Positions 16,782 through 25,132 are shown, counted from the first letter of the stretch. The stretch: 64,000 bases of DNA from Edaphobacter aggregans DSM 19364 (GCF_000745965.1 NZ_JQKI01000014.1:1-64000), one strand, 5' to 3'. Program-made: numbers and translations. Notes: a model not told the origin generated them from the sequence alone.

Positions 16782-16830
16782 GCTTTGGGCGAAATGCGGG
16801 GTTCCTCGCTGCGCTCGGAATGACGCTTTC
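16782..16830. repeat. dispersed REP-like intergenic repeat
   Basis: GAAATGCGGGGTTCCTCG and CTGCGCTCGGAATGACGC form the same two-block design as the element at 12476-12511 (about 29 of 34 positions agree by eye). It lies in the 161-bp gap between the flavoenzyme and the M1-like gene. Confidence 0.6.
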
Positions 16831-16852
16831 CGGAGGAGACTGCTGGGCGCAC

Positions 16853-18838
16853 TTAGTTGCTGGCTTGTTCGCGTTTGTAGGGTTTTTGTATGAGGGCTCG
16901 TGCCTCGTTGACGGCTCCCTGGGTGTTGTCGTTGGTCTGGACGGCGAGGCGGTACTCGTTGACGGCGCGGTCGCGCTGGCCGGTGATGTCGAAGATGCGG
17001 CCGAGCTCGATGTGGCTCCAAACCTCGACCCACTTGGGGTCGCCGTCGCCGCGGAGGGCGTCGCGGAAGGCGTTGGCGGCGGACTGATAGTTGCGCTGCA
17101 TGAAGAAGACTTCGCCGATGCGGTAGGAGGCGAGTGAGCTGCTCTTGTTGGCGTCGAGGGCCTTCTGGTACTCGATGAGTCCGGCGGTGAGATCGCCCTG
17201 GGCGACCTGCTGCTGGCCACGGAGGACGGCGACGCGAACGGCGAGGTCGGGGGTGGACTTGAGGACCCAGTTCTGCGGATCGATGGAGATGCGGCGCGGG
17301 CGGCCGAAGGTCTCGACGGAGAACTGGCTGTCGGTTCCGGTGACGTCGACGCGGCGGGTCTCGGTTTTGCCGTCGGTCTCGATGCGGAGCTCTACGGGCA
17401 TGCGGAAGAGGTCGAGATCCTGGGCGATGGAGCCTACGGTGCGGAAGCCCTTGTTACTGCCGAGGCGGAAGACGGTGTACTTGTTGGTGAAGGTGGGGGC
17501 TCCGGTTCCGTCGCACCATTGGGCGAAGAAGCTGGTGAGCTGGAGCTGCGATTGGGCTTCGGCGACGGCCTGGACGTTGGCGGTGCGAACGCCCTTGTCG
17601 GTGTACTGGGAGAGGAGGCCGCGGAGGAACTTGATGAAGGCGTCGTCACCCATCTCCCAGCGGAGCATGTGGAAGACCATGGCTCCCTTTTCGAGGGTCA
17701 TGGACTGGAACTGCGGGGAGAAGGGATCGAGGCGTCCGACGGTGCTGAGGGGCTCGGTGTCGTAGGCGAGGGCACCGGCCTGGACGTCGGTGACGGCGGA
17801 CTGGAAGGCGGTCTTGCCAGCAGAGTCTTCGACGAACATCAGCTCGGCGTAGCGGGACATGCCGTTCGTAATCCAGGTGTCGTTGAGCGTTGCGGGGGAG
17901 ATCTCGGAGCCCCACCACTGGTGGGCGAGGGTGTTGGCGAGGAGGCGGGAGTAGGTCTTGCCGGCGACACGGGCTGCGGCGATGCCGGCGATCTCAGGCG
18001 CCCAGGTGGCGGAGACGGCGTCGCCGGGAAGCTCGACGAGGTTGATGTGTCCGCTCTCGGGCTGGCCGAAGGTGGTGGTCATGAACTCGAACTGTTTGGC
18101 GGCGTCCTGAGCCAGGGTGATGGCGGCGGCCTTGCGCGGTTCGGTGACGAAGACGCGGATGTTGTTGATGCCGGGGGCGGTGATGGAGTCGAGGAACTTG
18201 CCGGCGATGATAGTTCCGGGGAAGCCGGGCTTGGCCCACTTGAAGGTGTACTCGATGCGATTGCCGGGGAGGCTCTTTGGGGCGGCTACTCCTGAGCCGG
18301 AGCCGACGACGCGCTCGTCGCCGGGGACGCGGATGTGCATCTCGGCGGTGAAGCGGTTGGTGTAGAGGCCGACCATGGGGAACCAGCGTCCGGGGTAGAG
18401 GAGGATGCTGATGGGGTCTTGGACGGAGGCGAGGTTGATGCCCTCGACGGGGCTGGTCTCGGCGCCCTTGAGGACGCCGGAGTACTCGAAGGTCCAAGTG
18501 GCGGAGGTGCCCTTGGGGATGGGGTTGGCGAGGCTGAAGCGGACGGTGGAGTTGGTGGTGAGTCGCTCGGCCTCGAGGGGCTTCTTCGCGGCGTCGGTGA
18601 CTTTGGTGAGCTGCAAGCCGTTGTTGAGCTCGAAGACGGGGGCAGTGAGGTCTTCAAGCGCGGTGAAGGTGACCTGCGCGGTGGCGGAGAGCTTGTTCTC
18701 GTCGGGGTAGAGGTCGGCGCTGATGACGTAGCCGGTGACCTGAAGCTGCGGGCGGGCGGGCGCGGCCCAAGCAGCGGTCGCGAGAGCGAAGAGGACAAGA
18801 GCAACCGAGGTGCGAAGATTTCGAACAAGAACGCGCAT
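16853..18838 (-). CDS. M1-peptidase-like secreted protein with lost zinc site, plus TPR tail
   Basis: The overall fold is M1 aminopeptidase-like: a signal peptide (about 1-25, ending ATAAWA), the N-terminal beta domain and the central domain with LANTLAHQWWG and NDTWITNGMSRYAEL. In active enzymes these read HELAHQWWG and WLNEGFA-YAE. Here the first zinc His, the catalytic Glu and the third zinc ligand Glu are all replaced (NT for HE at about 301-302, N for E at about 324). The GAMEN exopeptidase motif is also missing. The C-terminal ~110 residues form tetratricopeptide-like helices (ASYRIGEVFFMQRNYQSAANAF, WSHIELGRIFDITGQRDRA). It is probably a non-catalytic periplasmic binding or scaffold protein. 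ATG 18838 was chosen (GAGGA upstream); ATG 18862 is an alternative. Confidence 0.85.
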   Translation of the reverse strand: MRVLVRNLRTSVALVLFALATAAWAAPARPQLQVTGYVISADLYPDENKLSATAQVTFTALEDLTAPVFELNNGLQLTKVTDAAKKPLEAERLTTNSTVRFSLANPIPKGTSATWTFEYSGVLKGAETSPVEGINLASVQDPISILLYPGRWFPMVGLYTNRFTAEMHIRVPGDERVVGSGSGVAAPKSLPGNRIEYTFKWAKPGFPGTIIAGKFLDSITAPGINNIRVFVTEPRKAAAITLAQDAAKQFEFMTTTFGQPESGHINLVELPGDAVSATWAPEIAGIAAARVAGKTYSRLLANTLAHQWWGSEISPATLNDTWITNGMSRYAELMFVEDSAGKTAFQSAVTDVQAGALAYDTEPLSTVGRLDPFSPQFQSMTLEKGAMVFHMLRWEMGDDAFIKFLRGLLSQYTDKGVRTANVQAVAEAQSQLQLTSFFAQWCDGTGAPTFTNKYTVFRLGSNKGFRTVGSIAQDLDLFRMPVELRIETDGKTETRRVDVTGTDSQFSVETFGRPRRISIDPQNWVLKSTPDLAVRVAVLRGQQQVAQGDLTAGLIEYQKALDANKSSSLASYRIGEVFFMQRNYQSAANAFRDALRGDGDPKWVEVWSHIELGRIFDITGQRDRAVNEYRLAVQTNDNTQGAVNEARALIQKPYKREQASN

Positions 18839-18901
18839 GAAAGCGAAGATCCTCAACAACATGGTACTGCTATGTACCCGCTGGGTACGCGGGCTGTCTG
18901 A

Positions 18902-20200
18902 TTAGACGCTTGCGGATGAGATTCGGCCACCAGTGGTGACGGTTGGCTGGGGCAGGAGGGAGTCGACGGCGTCGGCGACCTGGGCGATGGAGCTGGCTCC
19001 GGCTTGTGGGAGAAGGCTTTGGCGGAGGCCGGCGAGGTCGGCGATCATCTGGGAGCGCTGGGGAGTGTCGTCGAGGAGGGGGCGGAGGGCCTGGGCGACG
19101 TTGGCTGCGGTGAAGTTGTCCTGAAGGAGCTCGGGGACGATGCGGCGGCCGGCGATGAGGTTCACCATGGCGATGGGGAGGTTGCCGTGGGAGTCGAGGC
19201 CGGCATCGGGAGCGGTGGAGGACCAGACCTCGGGGGGGTAGTGGACCAGGCGCTTGGCGAGCTTGAAGGTGAGCGGGGAGACCTTGTAGACGACAACGAA
19301 GGGGTTGCCGATAACGGCGGCCTGGACGGTGGCGGTTCCGCTGGCGACGATAGAGGCTTGGGCGTGGTGGAGGGCCTCGCGGGCATCGGGGACGAGGGTG
19401 ATAGAACTTTTCGGCCAATGCAATCGAGGAAGGATTTCCTGAAAGACAAAGTTGCTGACCCATCCTATGTCGACAGTGCTTGCAACAGGTATCAAGAAGT
19501 CATAGTCGGGGCCGAGAACTGCTGCGGCTTCGAGCATCGTTGGCAGATTTGATTCGACCTCCTTCCTTCGGCTACCTGGGAGCAATGCGATCCAACGCCT
19601 GCTCATGTGCGAGCTAGATTGCGGGTCTTCGCGATTCGCGGACATATATGTGACTGCGAATTGCTCACGAGAGATCGTGGGGCAGGGAAGCTCGGCTAAC
19701 GGGTGGCCGGTGAAGGTGGCGTTGACGTGGCGGCTGCGGTAGAAGGTTTCCTCGAAGGGAAAGATGACCATCATGCGGTCGACGCGCTGCTGGACCCAGC
19801 GGAGACGGCGGCGCTTCCAGGCCCAGAGCTGGGGGCTGACGAAGTAGACGACGGGGATGTTTAGCGCTTTGAGCTCGCGGGCGAGGCGGAGGTTGACGTC
19901 GGGGAAGTCGATGAGGACGGCGGCCTGCGGGCGGCGTTGCTTGATGGAGGCGACGAGGCGGCGGTAGGAGCCGTAGACGCGCGGGGCGTGGCGTAGTACC
20001 TCGGTGATGCCCATGTGGGCTACGTCTTCGGCTCGGACGATGCGCTGCTGGCCTGCGGACTCCATCTCGCGGCCGCCTAAGCCGAAGAAGGTGGCGCCGG
20101 GATGGCGGCCGGAGAACTCGGTAATGATCTGTGCGCCGTAGTGATCGCCGGATGCTTCTCCGGCGGAGAGGAAGATGGTCGGGTTGGAGGTGGTGGCAAT
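18902..20200 (-). CDS. lpxB: lipid-A-disaccharide synthase
   Basis: LpxB (glycosyltransferase family 19) joins UDP-2,3-diacylglucosamine to lipid X in lipid A synthesis at the inner membrane. Motifs: FLSAGEASGDHYGA at the N-terminus, FFGLGGREME, DFPDVNLRLA, YFVSPQLWAWKRRR, FTGHPL, ALLPGSRRKEVE and ASGTATVQAA. The C-terminus is complete. The start is a problem: the frame has no ATG, GTG or TTG near the beginning of homology. The nearest candidate is ATT at 20200, with GGAG only 2 nt away, giving 432 residues. The nearby ATG (20236) is in another frame. A divergent gene starts at 20234. A central patch (about 19400-19640) is less GC-rich than its surroundings. Confidence 0.88.
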   Translation of the reverse strand: MATTSNPTIFLSAGEASGDHYGAQIITEFSGRHPGATFFGLGGREMESAGQQRIVRAEDVAHMGITEVLRHAPRVYGSYRRLVASIKQRRPQAAVLIDFPDVNLRLARELKALNIPVVYFVSPQLWAWKRRRLRWVQQRVDRMMVIFPFEETFYRSRHVNATFTGHPLAELPCPTISREQFAVTYMSANREDPQSSSHMSRRWIALLPGSRRKEVESNLPTMLEAAAVLGPDYDFLIPVASTVDIGWVSNFVFQEILPRLHWPKSSITLVPDAREALHHAQASIVASGTATVQAAVIGNPFVVVYKVSPLTFKLAKRLVHYPPEVWSSTAPDAGLDSHGNLPIAMVNLIAGRRIVPELLQDNFTAANVAQALRPLLDDTPQRSQMIADLAGLRQSLLPQAGASSIAQVADAVDSLLPQPTVTTGGRISSASV

Positions 20201-20233
20201 GGCTCCAGTGTAGATTCTTCTCGGAGGGATTGC

Positions 20234-20905
20234 ATGGCGAGTAGCGTGAAGCGGTTTCGCGCGGTACTGGAGCCTTTGAGCGGCGGGCTGGGGTGGGTGG
20301 TGGCGCGGGTTCCGTTCGATGTGGGCAAGACGTGGAAGAAGATGATACGGCTGCGAGTGAAGGTGGAGACGGGCGGCGAGGTCTTTCGCACGTCGCTGTT
20401 TACGTTTGCGGACCCGACGCAGGGCGGGCACTTTGTTCTGGTGAACAAGAAGATGCAGAAGGCTGCAGGAGTGAAGCTGGGAGGGATGATCGACCTGGCG
20501 GTGGAGCCGGATTTGGATGAGCGTCAGACGGAGGCGCCGGAGGAGTTGGAGAAGATCTTCAAGAAGGAGAAGGCGCTGAAGAAGTGGTATGGGAAGCTGA
20601 GCGATTCGATTCGGCGGGACATCGCGAGGTTGATTGAAGACGTGAAGAGTGCGGAGGTGAGGGAGCGGCGCGCGGAGCAGATGGCGGAGCGGATGCTGTT
20701 GGCGATGGAGGGGGAGAAGGTGCTGCCTCCGATCCTGGAGTTGGCTTTTCGGAGGCATCCTCGGGCGAAGGAGGGGTGGGAGAAGATGACTGAGGTTCAG
20801 CGGCGGGGGCATCTGCTGGGAGTGTTTTATTACCAGAGCCCGGAGGCGCGGGAGAAGAGGGCGGCGAAGGTGGTCGCGGATTGTCTAAAGGTGGCTGAGA
20901 AGTGA
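20234..20905 (+). CDS. DUF1905/YdeI (OmdA)-like protein
   Basis: This 223-residue protein has two parts. A DUF1905 beta-barrel (about 5-100: FRAVLEPLSGGLGWVVARVPFDV, then a FVLVNKKMQKAAGVKLGG segment and VEPD) is followed by a C-terminal helical region with Lys/Glu-rich segments typical of the bacteriocin-protection YdeI/OmpD-associated family. The cytoplasmic function is unclear. The ATG at 20234 has GGAGGG 5 nt upstream. Its stop overlaps the GTG of the next gene (GTGA at 20902-20905), so they are co-translated. It is divergent from lpxB, and the two starts are only about 34 bp apart. Confidence 0.8.
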   Translation: MASSVKRFRAVLEPLSGGLGWVVARVPFDVGKTWKKMIRLRVKVETGGEVFRTSLFTFADPTQGGHFVLVNKKMQKAAGVKLGGMIDLAVEPDLDERQTEAPEELEKIFKKEKALKKWYGKLSDSIRRDIARLIEDVKSAEVRERRAEQMAERMLLAMEGEKVLPPILELAFRRHPRAKEGWEKMTEVQRRGHLLGVFYYQSPEAREKRAAKVVADCLKVAEK

Positions 20906-21681
20906 GGGAACGTTCTGTGTCGTTCCTGTTGGCAGCTGCAAGCCGCAGCCTGTTGCTTCGAGACAGATTCAGCGGACGGATGAAAGAGAGATTTGCCTCC
21001 TTTGCATTGGAGAAGGAGCGGATGGTCCTGTGGAGCGCGGGGCGAAGACTTTTGGCTGTCTATGTGTCAGCCGGAGAGGACGCGCCTGTGTTCCTTATCT
21101 GTCATGGAATCGGTGAGAGGGTTGAGTACTGGGGTGATGTTCAGGCTCTGTTGAGGGAGATGGGAGTCTCTTCACTTGTCTTTAACTACACCGGTTTCGG
21201 AGCAAGCAAAGGCAGGATAAGAATAGATCACTGTGAAGAGGATGCGATTGCCGCTTATAGAGAGCTGAGGCGGCGCGGAGCCGGGACGATATTTCTTCTG
21301 GGATATTCGATGGGCAGCGGCGTCGCCTCCGCAATTGCTTCACGCGTTGATCGTGATGGAGTGATTCTGTGCGAGGGTTTTTCTTCACTCCGTGCGGCAG
21401 CGAACGCGGCAGGATTGCCGAGATGGCTAGCCTCGCTAGCGAAAGACATATGGCCAACAACAAAGCATGTGGCTGGATTGAAAGTCCCGGTTCTGGTCGT
21501 TCATAGCGATGCGGATGAGCTGTTGCCGCTTTCGATGGCAGAGGAACTGGCGCTGGCGTGCGAGTCGAACGGAGAGAAGATTGTCGTGCAAGGACTGGCC
21601 CATAATGCGCCGATCTTTGCTGCTGCACCAACATACTGGCGGCCGATCGTGGATTGGTCGAAGAAACAGGTAGAAAACTGA
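20902..21681 (+). CDS. alpha/beta-hydrolase
   Basis: This 259-residue hydrolase of the BAAT/YfhR-like alpha/beta fold carries the nucleophile elbow GYSMGSG (Ser at about residue 133), HSDADELLP for the acid (Asp at about 200) and LAHNAP for the catalytic His (about 233). An oxyanion-type HGIGE motif lies near residue 70. No clear signal peptide is seen, although the first 20 residues are hydrophobic. The GTG start overlaps the upstream stop. The gene is less GC-rich than its neighbours. The substrate is unknown. Confidence 0.85.
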   Translation: MRERSVSFLLAAASRSLLLRDRFSGRMKERFASFALEKERMVLWSAGRRLLAVYVSAGEDAPVFLICHGIGERVEYWGDVQALLREMGVSSLVFNYTGFGASKGRIRIDHCEEDAIAAYRELRRRGAGTIFLLGYSMGSGVASAIASRVDRDGVILCEGFSSLRAAANAAGLPRWLASLAKDIWPTTKHVAGLKVPVLVVHSDADELLPLSMAEELALACESNGEKIVVQGLAHNAPIFAAAPTYWRPIVDWSKKQVEN

Positions 21682-21712
21682 CGTCGTCCAAAAGTGACGA
21701 GTGTTGAAGAAG

Positions 21713-21748
21713 AAGGCCGCCGTGCGGGGTTTCGCGGCGGCCTTTGCT
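21713..21748. terminator. bidirectional intrinsic terminator
   Basis: AAGGCCGCCG (21713-21722) pairs with CGGCGGCCTT (21735-21744), with T-rich sequence on both sides. It lies between the convergent hydrolase (+) and htrA (-) genes. Confidence 0.8.
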
Positions 21749-23330
21749 ATTGCCTGGTACGAGTGCGTGTCAGCCCTGGTCCTGATGGAGAACGCGGTAG
21801 CTTGTGCCGCCTCGCGACCAGACGAGCAAGAAGGACGTCCTGTCCGGAAGGGATGGTGTGGACGGTGTCGACAGCCTGCTTCGCCGAGTCAACGTTCTTG
21901 CGGTTGACCTGCACGATGACGTCGCCGGGCTGGAGGCCAGCGTCTTCGGCAGGGCTGCCGGGACGGACACTTGCGATCGCCGCGCCCTTGATGTTGTCAG
22001 GCAGGTTGAGCTGCTGACGGATGTCGGGCGTGATGTCGGACATGGCGAGGCCGAGCTTGCCCTGCTGGGAAGGTGAGCCGTTGTCGTCGCTGTCGTTGCT
22101 GGCAACCTTGTCTTTGGCGTTGTACTCGCCGACGGTGAGGTCGAGAGTCTGCGGGTGGCCGTTGCGCAGAATGCCAAGCTGGACCCTGGTCCCGGGGGTG
22201 GTTCCGGCGATGGCGAGCTGGAGGTCGCTGCCGTTGATCATCTTCTTGCCGTTCAGCTGCTGGATGACGTCGCCGTTCTGAAGACCGGCGCGGGAGGCGG
22301 GCGAGTTGGGCGAGACCTGGGCGACGATGGCTCCGGTCGCCTCGGTGAGGTTGAAGAAGTGCGCGTTCTCGGGAGTGACGTCGTTCATGCTGATGCCGAG
22401 ATAGCCGTGGTGGACGCCGCCGGTCTGGATGATCTGATCGGCAGTGGCCTTGGCGACCTGCGCGGGAATGGCGAAGCCAGCGCCGGCGAAGGAGCCGGAG
22501 TCGGAGATGATGAAGGTGTTGATTCCGACGAGCTCACCGTGCGAGTTGACGAGCGCTCCGCCGGAGTTGCCGGGGTTGATCGCGGCGTCGGTCTGGATGT
22601 AGCCGCCGAGCTTGCGGGCGTCGTCGGAGTAGGGGTTCTGGCGGTTGACGGCGCTGACGATGCCGCGGGTGACGGAGAACTGGAAGTAGCCGAAGGGGCT
22701 TCCGAAGGCGAGGACGGTCTGGCCGGGCTCGAGCTTCGTGGAGTCGCCCCAGGACATGGCGGGGAGATCGTGCGCATCGACCTTGATGACGGCGAGGTCG
22801 GTGAGCTTGTCGACGCCGACAACCTTGGCGTTCATGACGCGGCGGTCGTGCAGGGTGACTTTGATCTGTGTGGCTCCGTCGACGACGTGGTTGTTGGTGA
22901 TGATGTAGCCGTCGGGGGAGATGATGACTCCGCTGCCGATGCCGTGCTGGAGCGGCTGCTGCTCAGGCGCCATGCGATGGCCGCCGCGGCCGTTACCGCC
23001 GAAGGGAATGCCGAAGAACTGCGCGAAGCCGGGCGGGAGGTCCTGCGGGTCGATACCTTGCATCTGGACATGCTGCTCTTCGCCGCGCGAGGTGACGGCG
23101 ACGTTGACGATGGCGGGCGTAACGCGGGCCGCGAGGGCTTCCATGGCGCGGTCCATCGCGGTGAGGGCGGAGACGCTCTGGTCGTCGAGAGGCGCGGCGC
23201 TGACGGCAGAGGCATGGACGTTGTTGGAGTGGACCGCGAAGGCCGATGCGAGGACGGCGGCTGCGGCGATCCCGGCGGGAACTGCGAACTTCCGGGTCTT
23301 TGTTACTAATTGATTAGTTGTTGCGGGCAT
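21747..23330 (-). CDS. HtrA/DegP-like serine protease with two PDZ domains
   Basis: This is an envelope protease/chaperone. A signal-anchor or signal peptide (about 14-40) is followed by a trypsin-like domain with His (TNNHVVDG, about 147), Asp (LTDLAVIKVD, about 177) and Ser (NPGNSGGALVN, about 255). PDZ1 (about 325-410, HHGYLGISMNDV) and PDZ2 (about 430-515, KLGLAMSDI, GLQPGDVIVQVN) follow. ATG 23330 has AAGGAG 6 nt upstream. The end looks shifted: after GQDVLL the reading frame gives a basic, unusual tail, while the alternative frame gives LVWSRGGTSYRVL and stops at 21770, as expected for the family. A palindrome matching the one before blaI lies in codons 5-9. The gene is 27 bp behind the M56 gene, probably in its operon. 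Confidence 0.9.
   Translation of the reverse strand: MPATTNQLVTKTRKFAVPAGIAAAAVLASAFAVHSNNVHASAVSAAPLDDQSVSALTAMDRAMEALAARVTPAIVNVAVTSRGEEQHVQMQGIDPQDLPPGFAQFFGIPFGGNGRGGHRMAPEQQPLQHGIGSGVIISPDGYIITNNHVVDGATQIKVTLHDRRVMNAKVVGVDKLTDLAVIKVDAHDLPAMSWGDSTKLEPGQTVLAFGSPFGYFQFSVTRGIVSAVNRQNPYSDDARKLGGYIQTDAAINPGNSGGALVNSHGELVGINTFIISDSGSFAGAGFAIPAQVAKATADQIIQTGGVHHGYLGISMNDVTPENAHFFNLTEATGAIVAQVSPNSPASRAGLQNGDVIQQLNGKKMINGSDLQLAIAGTTPGTRVQLGILRNGHPQTLDLTVGEYNAKDKVASNDSDDNGSPSQQGKLGLAMSDITPDIRQQLNLPDNIKGAAIASVRPGSPAEDAGLQPGDVIVQVNRKNVDSAKQAVDTVHTIPSGQDVLLARLVARRHKLPRSPSGPGLTRTRTRQ
23305..23318. promoter_or_regulatory. candidate BlaI-type operator inside the htrA start
   Basis: The 14-bp palindrome ACTAATTGATTAGT (arms ACTAAT/ATTAGT) has the same arms and length as the site before blaI (ACTAAGGAATTAGT). 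It lies within the first codons of htrA. Confidence 0.5.
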
Positions 23331-23357
23331 GTGTTGCTCCTTCTGGAAAAAATGTGG

Positions 23358-24668
23358 CTAGAGTTGGATGATGAGCCAGCCGTCTCCGAAGGGGACGGCG
23401 GCGTAGGAAGGCGAGATCTCGGTGGTGGTGACGTAGTAGGCCTGGACTGTGCTGTAACGACCTGCTGGTTTATGTTGCGGTGCGGCGGTGCGCAACAGCC
23501 CGGGTTGTTGTGGTTTTGCAAATCTGGTTGGGCGCGGCTTCTTTGTCGAAGGTGGTGTGATTAGCGATGTGGGTTTCGCCGTGGAGACAGTCGCCTTCAG
23601 CAGAGTTGCGTGAGGTTGTTCCGACGTGGGGTTATAGAGAACCGGGATAGCTTTGGGTGTGGCTTCGCGGTAGAAGGTATCGACGCCGCTTGCGACGGGA
23701 ACAGTTGACGTGTTGGTGAAGCTGACCAGGTGCGGAGCGTGGGTGAGCTCGACTGCTCCGCCGAGAAGCATGACTGAGAGCGTTGCGACGGAGGCTCGTG
23801 CGTATGCGGGGGAGAGCCTGGCGATAGGTTTGAGCAGCGTGTGGACGCGGCGGGCGAGCTCGGACTGGCGGCTCCATGCGGAGACCGCGAGGCTGAGGCG
23901 GCGTGTGTGGAGGCGGCACTCGGCGAGCCTAGTAAGGCAGTGCGCGTAGTCGAAGGGCGCCGCGGTGCGGGCGATGACGCCGGCGTCGCAGGCGAGTTCG
24001 CGCTCAAGCGAGAGGCGGCGGTCTACGAGGAGGAGCGCCGGATTGAGAGGAAAGAGAGCGACGGCAATCTTCTGGGCGAGGTTGGTCCAGTCGTCGTGGC
24101 GACGAAGGTGCTCACACTCGTGGAGGACGATCTGGTGAAGCTCGGATTTTGTGAGCTTGGCAAAGAGGGATTCAGGGACCAGCAGGCGAGGCGTGAGGAA
24201 GCCGATGACGCAGGGCGAGTCGACGTCGGGAGACGTGCAGAGAACGACGGGGCGTCGCGTGCCGGTGAGGACTTCGGCGATGGATTCGGACTCGGTGACT
24301 GGCCTGGAACGATTCGCGATGCGACGCAGCTTCAGGGTTTGGAGAAAGAGCTGCGTGACTCGGGCGACGGTGAGGGCTGCCCAGAGCGCGGCGATTGCGA
24401 TCGCGATTGTGGGCGAGAGATGGAGGATTGCCGACGACGGAGCTTCGGTAGAGGAGGCCGGCGTGCGGAGGTGCAGCAGCGGGATGGCGACGACGAGCGC
24501 GAAGGTGAGGAACCATATCGCGAACCGTACCGACGCTGAGATACGAGAGAGGAGAGCAAGGCAGATTGCTATGGCAGCTATGAAAGCAAGGCCCTGCCAG
24601 AGGCCGGCGACGAAGGTCTCGGCGGCGAGACGTGCGAGTTGGGGGAGGATGTTGACGATGTTCGTCAT
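23358..24668 (-). CDS. M56-family (BlaR1/MecR1-like) membrane metalloprotease
   Basis: This 436-residue protein has several N-terminal membrane helices (about 12-35, 38-60, 85-105) around a cytosolic zinc-protease segment with VLHECEHLRRHDDW (H-E-x-x-H at about residue 185) and a downstream ERELACDAGV motif supplying the third ligand region. A further helix (about 290-310) leads to a 120-residue Pro/Thr/Lys-rich extracytoplasmic tail ending in a small beta segment. It lacks the penicillin-binding sensor domain of BlaR1. Family members cleave a partner BlaI repressor on an external signal. It starts 2 nt after the blaI stop with AGGAG upstream, so the two form an operon. Confidence 0.9.
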   Translation of the reverse strand: MTNIVNILPQLARLAAETFVAGLWQGLAFIAAIAICLALLSRISASVRFAIWFLTFALVVAIPLLHLRTPASSTEAPSSAILHLSPTIAIAIAALWAALTVARVTQLFLQTLKLRRIANRSRPVTESESIAEVLTGTRRPVVLCTSPDVDSPCVIGFLTPRLLVPESLFAKLTKSELHQIVLHECEHLRRHDDWTNLAQKIAVALFPLNPALLLVDRRLSLERELACDAGVIARTAAPFDYAHCLTRLAECRLHTRRLSLAVSAWSRQSELARRVHTLLKPIARLSPAYARASVATLSVMLLGGAVELTHAPHLVSFTNTSTVPVASGVDTFYREATPKAIPVLYNPTSEQPHATLLKATVSTAKPTSLITPPSTKKPRPTRFAKPQQPGLLRTAAPQHKPAGRYSTVQAYYVTTTEISPSYAAVPFGDGWLIIQL

Positions 24669-24670
24669 GA

Positions 24671-25072
24671 CTACGACTCCTCCGTTTCGGCGGTGGCTTC
24701 GGCCTGGGCGATAGCTTCCTTGAGGCGCTGGAGCTCCTGGGGGGTGATGTCGCCGTCGCCGAGGAGCGAGAGCATCAGCTGCTCGCGGGAGTTGTCGAAG
24801 AAGCGGTGGAGGACGTGGCGGACCTCGGAGCGGCTGGCGTCGTGCTGGGCAACACAGGGGCTGTAGAGGAAGGCTCGGCCCTCCTGGCGATGCTGGACGT
24901 AGCCCTTCTGCTCGAGGATGCGGACGGTGGTCAGGACGGAGGTGTAGGCCAGGGGCGCGTCGGCGGGCAGGGCGGAGACGAGGTCGCTGACGAGCGATTC
25001 GCCACGGTCCCAGAGGATGCGCATGATGCGTAACTCAGCCTCTGTCAGGGTGTTGGAGCGTTTCGGCGGCAT
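24671..25072 (-). CDS. BlaI/MecI/CopY-family transcriptional repressor
   Basis: This 133-residue protein has an N-terminal winged HTH (LTEAELRIMRILWDRGESLVSDL and LAYTSVLTTVRILEQKGYVQHRQEGRAF) and a C-terminal helical dimerisation part (VRHVLHRFFDNS..LMLSLL, LQRLKEAIAQAEA). BlaI proteins bind palindromes as dimers and are inactivated by proteolysis from a partner M56 protease, encoded directly downstream. ATG 25072 was chosen because AAAGGA lies 5 nt upstream; GTG 25096 is a longer alternative. A 14-bp palindrome 47 bp upstream is a likely autoregulatory operator. Confidence 0.92.
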   Translation of the reverse strand: MPPKRSNTLTEAELRIMRILWDRGESLVSDLVSALPADAPLAYTSVLTTVRILEQKGYVQHRQEGRAFLYSPCVAQHDASRSEVRHVLHRFFDNSREQLMLSLLGDGDITPQELQRLKEAIAQAEATAETEES

Positions 25073-25118
25073 CCGTGTCCTTTGGTCCCCACACATGGGG
25101 ACACCGGTAGGACGAACT

Positions 25119-25132
25119 ACTAAGGAATTAGT
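25119..25132. promoter_or_regulatory. candidate BlaI operator upstream of blaI
   Basis: ACTAAGGAATTAGT is a palindrome with arms ACTAA/TTAGT and a 4-bp centre. It lies 47 bp before the blaI start and matches the site at 23305-23318 in arms and spacing. Confidence 0.55.

Noticed and set aside
20201-20812. N-terminal extension of the lpxB frame by about 200 residues
   Set aside because: It is Pro/Leu/His/Arg-rich shadow sequence opposite the DUF1905 gene and has no LpxB homology, so the start was placed near 20200.
22155-23309. Long plus-strand open frame opposite htrA
   Set aside because: It has no start context and a low-complexity Gly/Asp/Val sequence; the minus strand carries an unmistakable HtrA.
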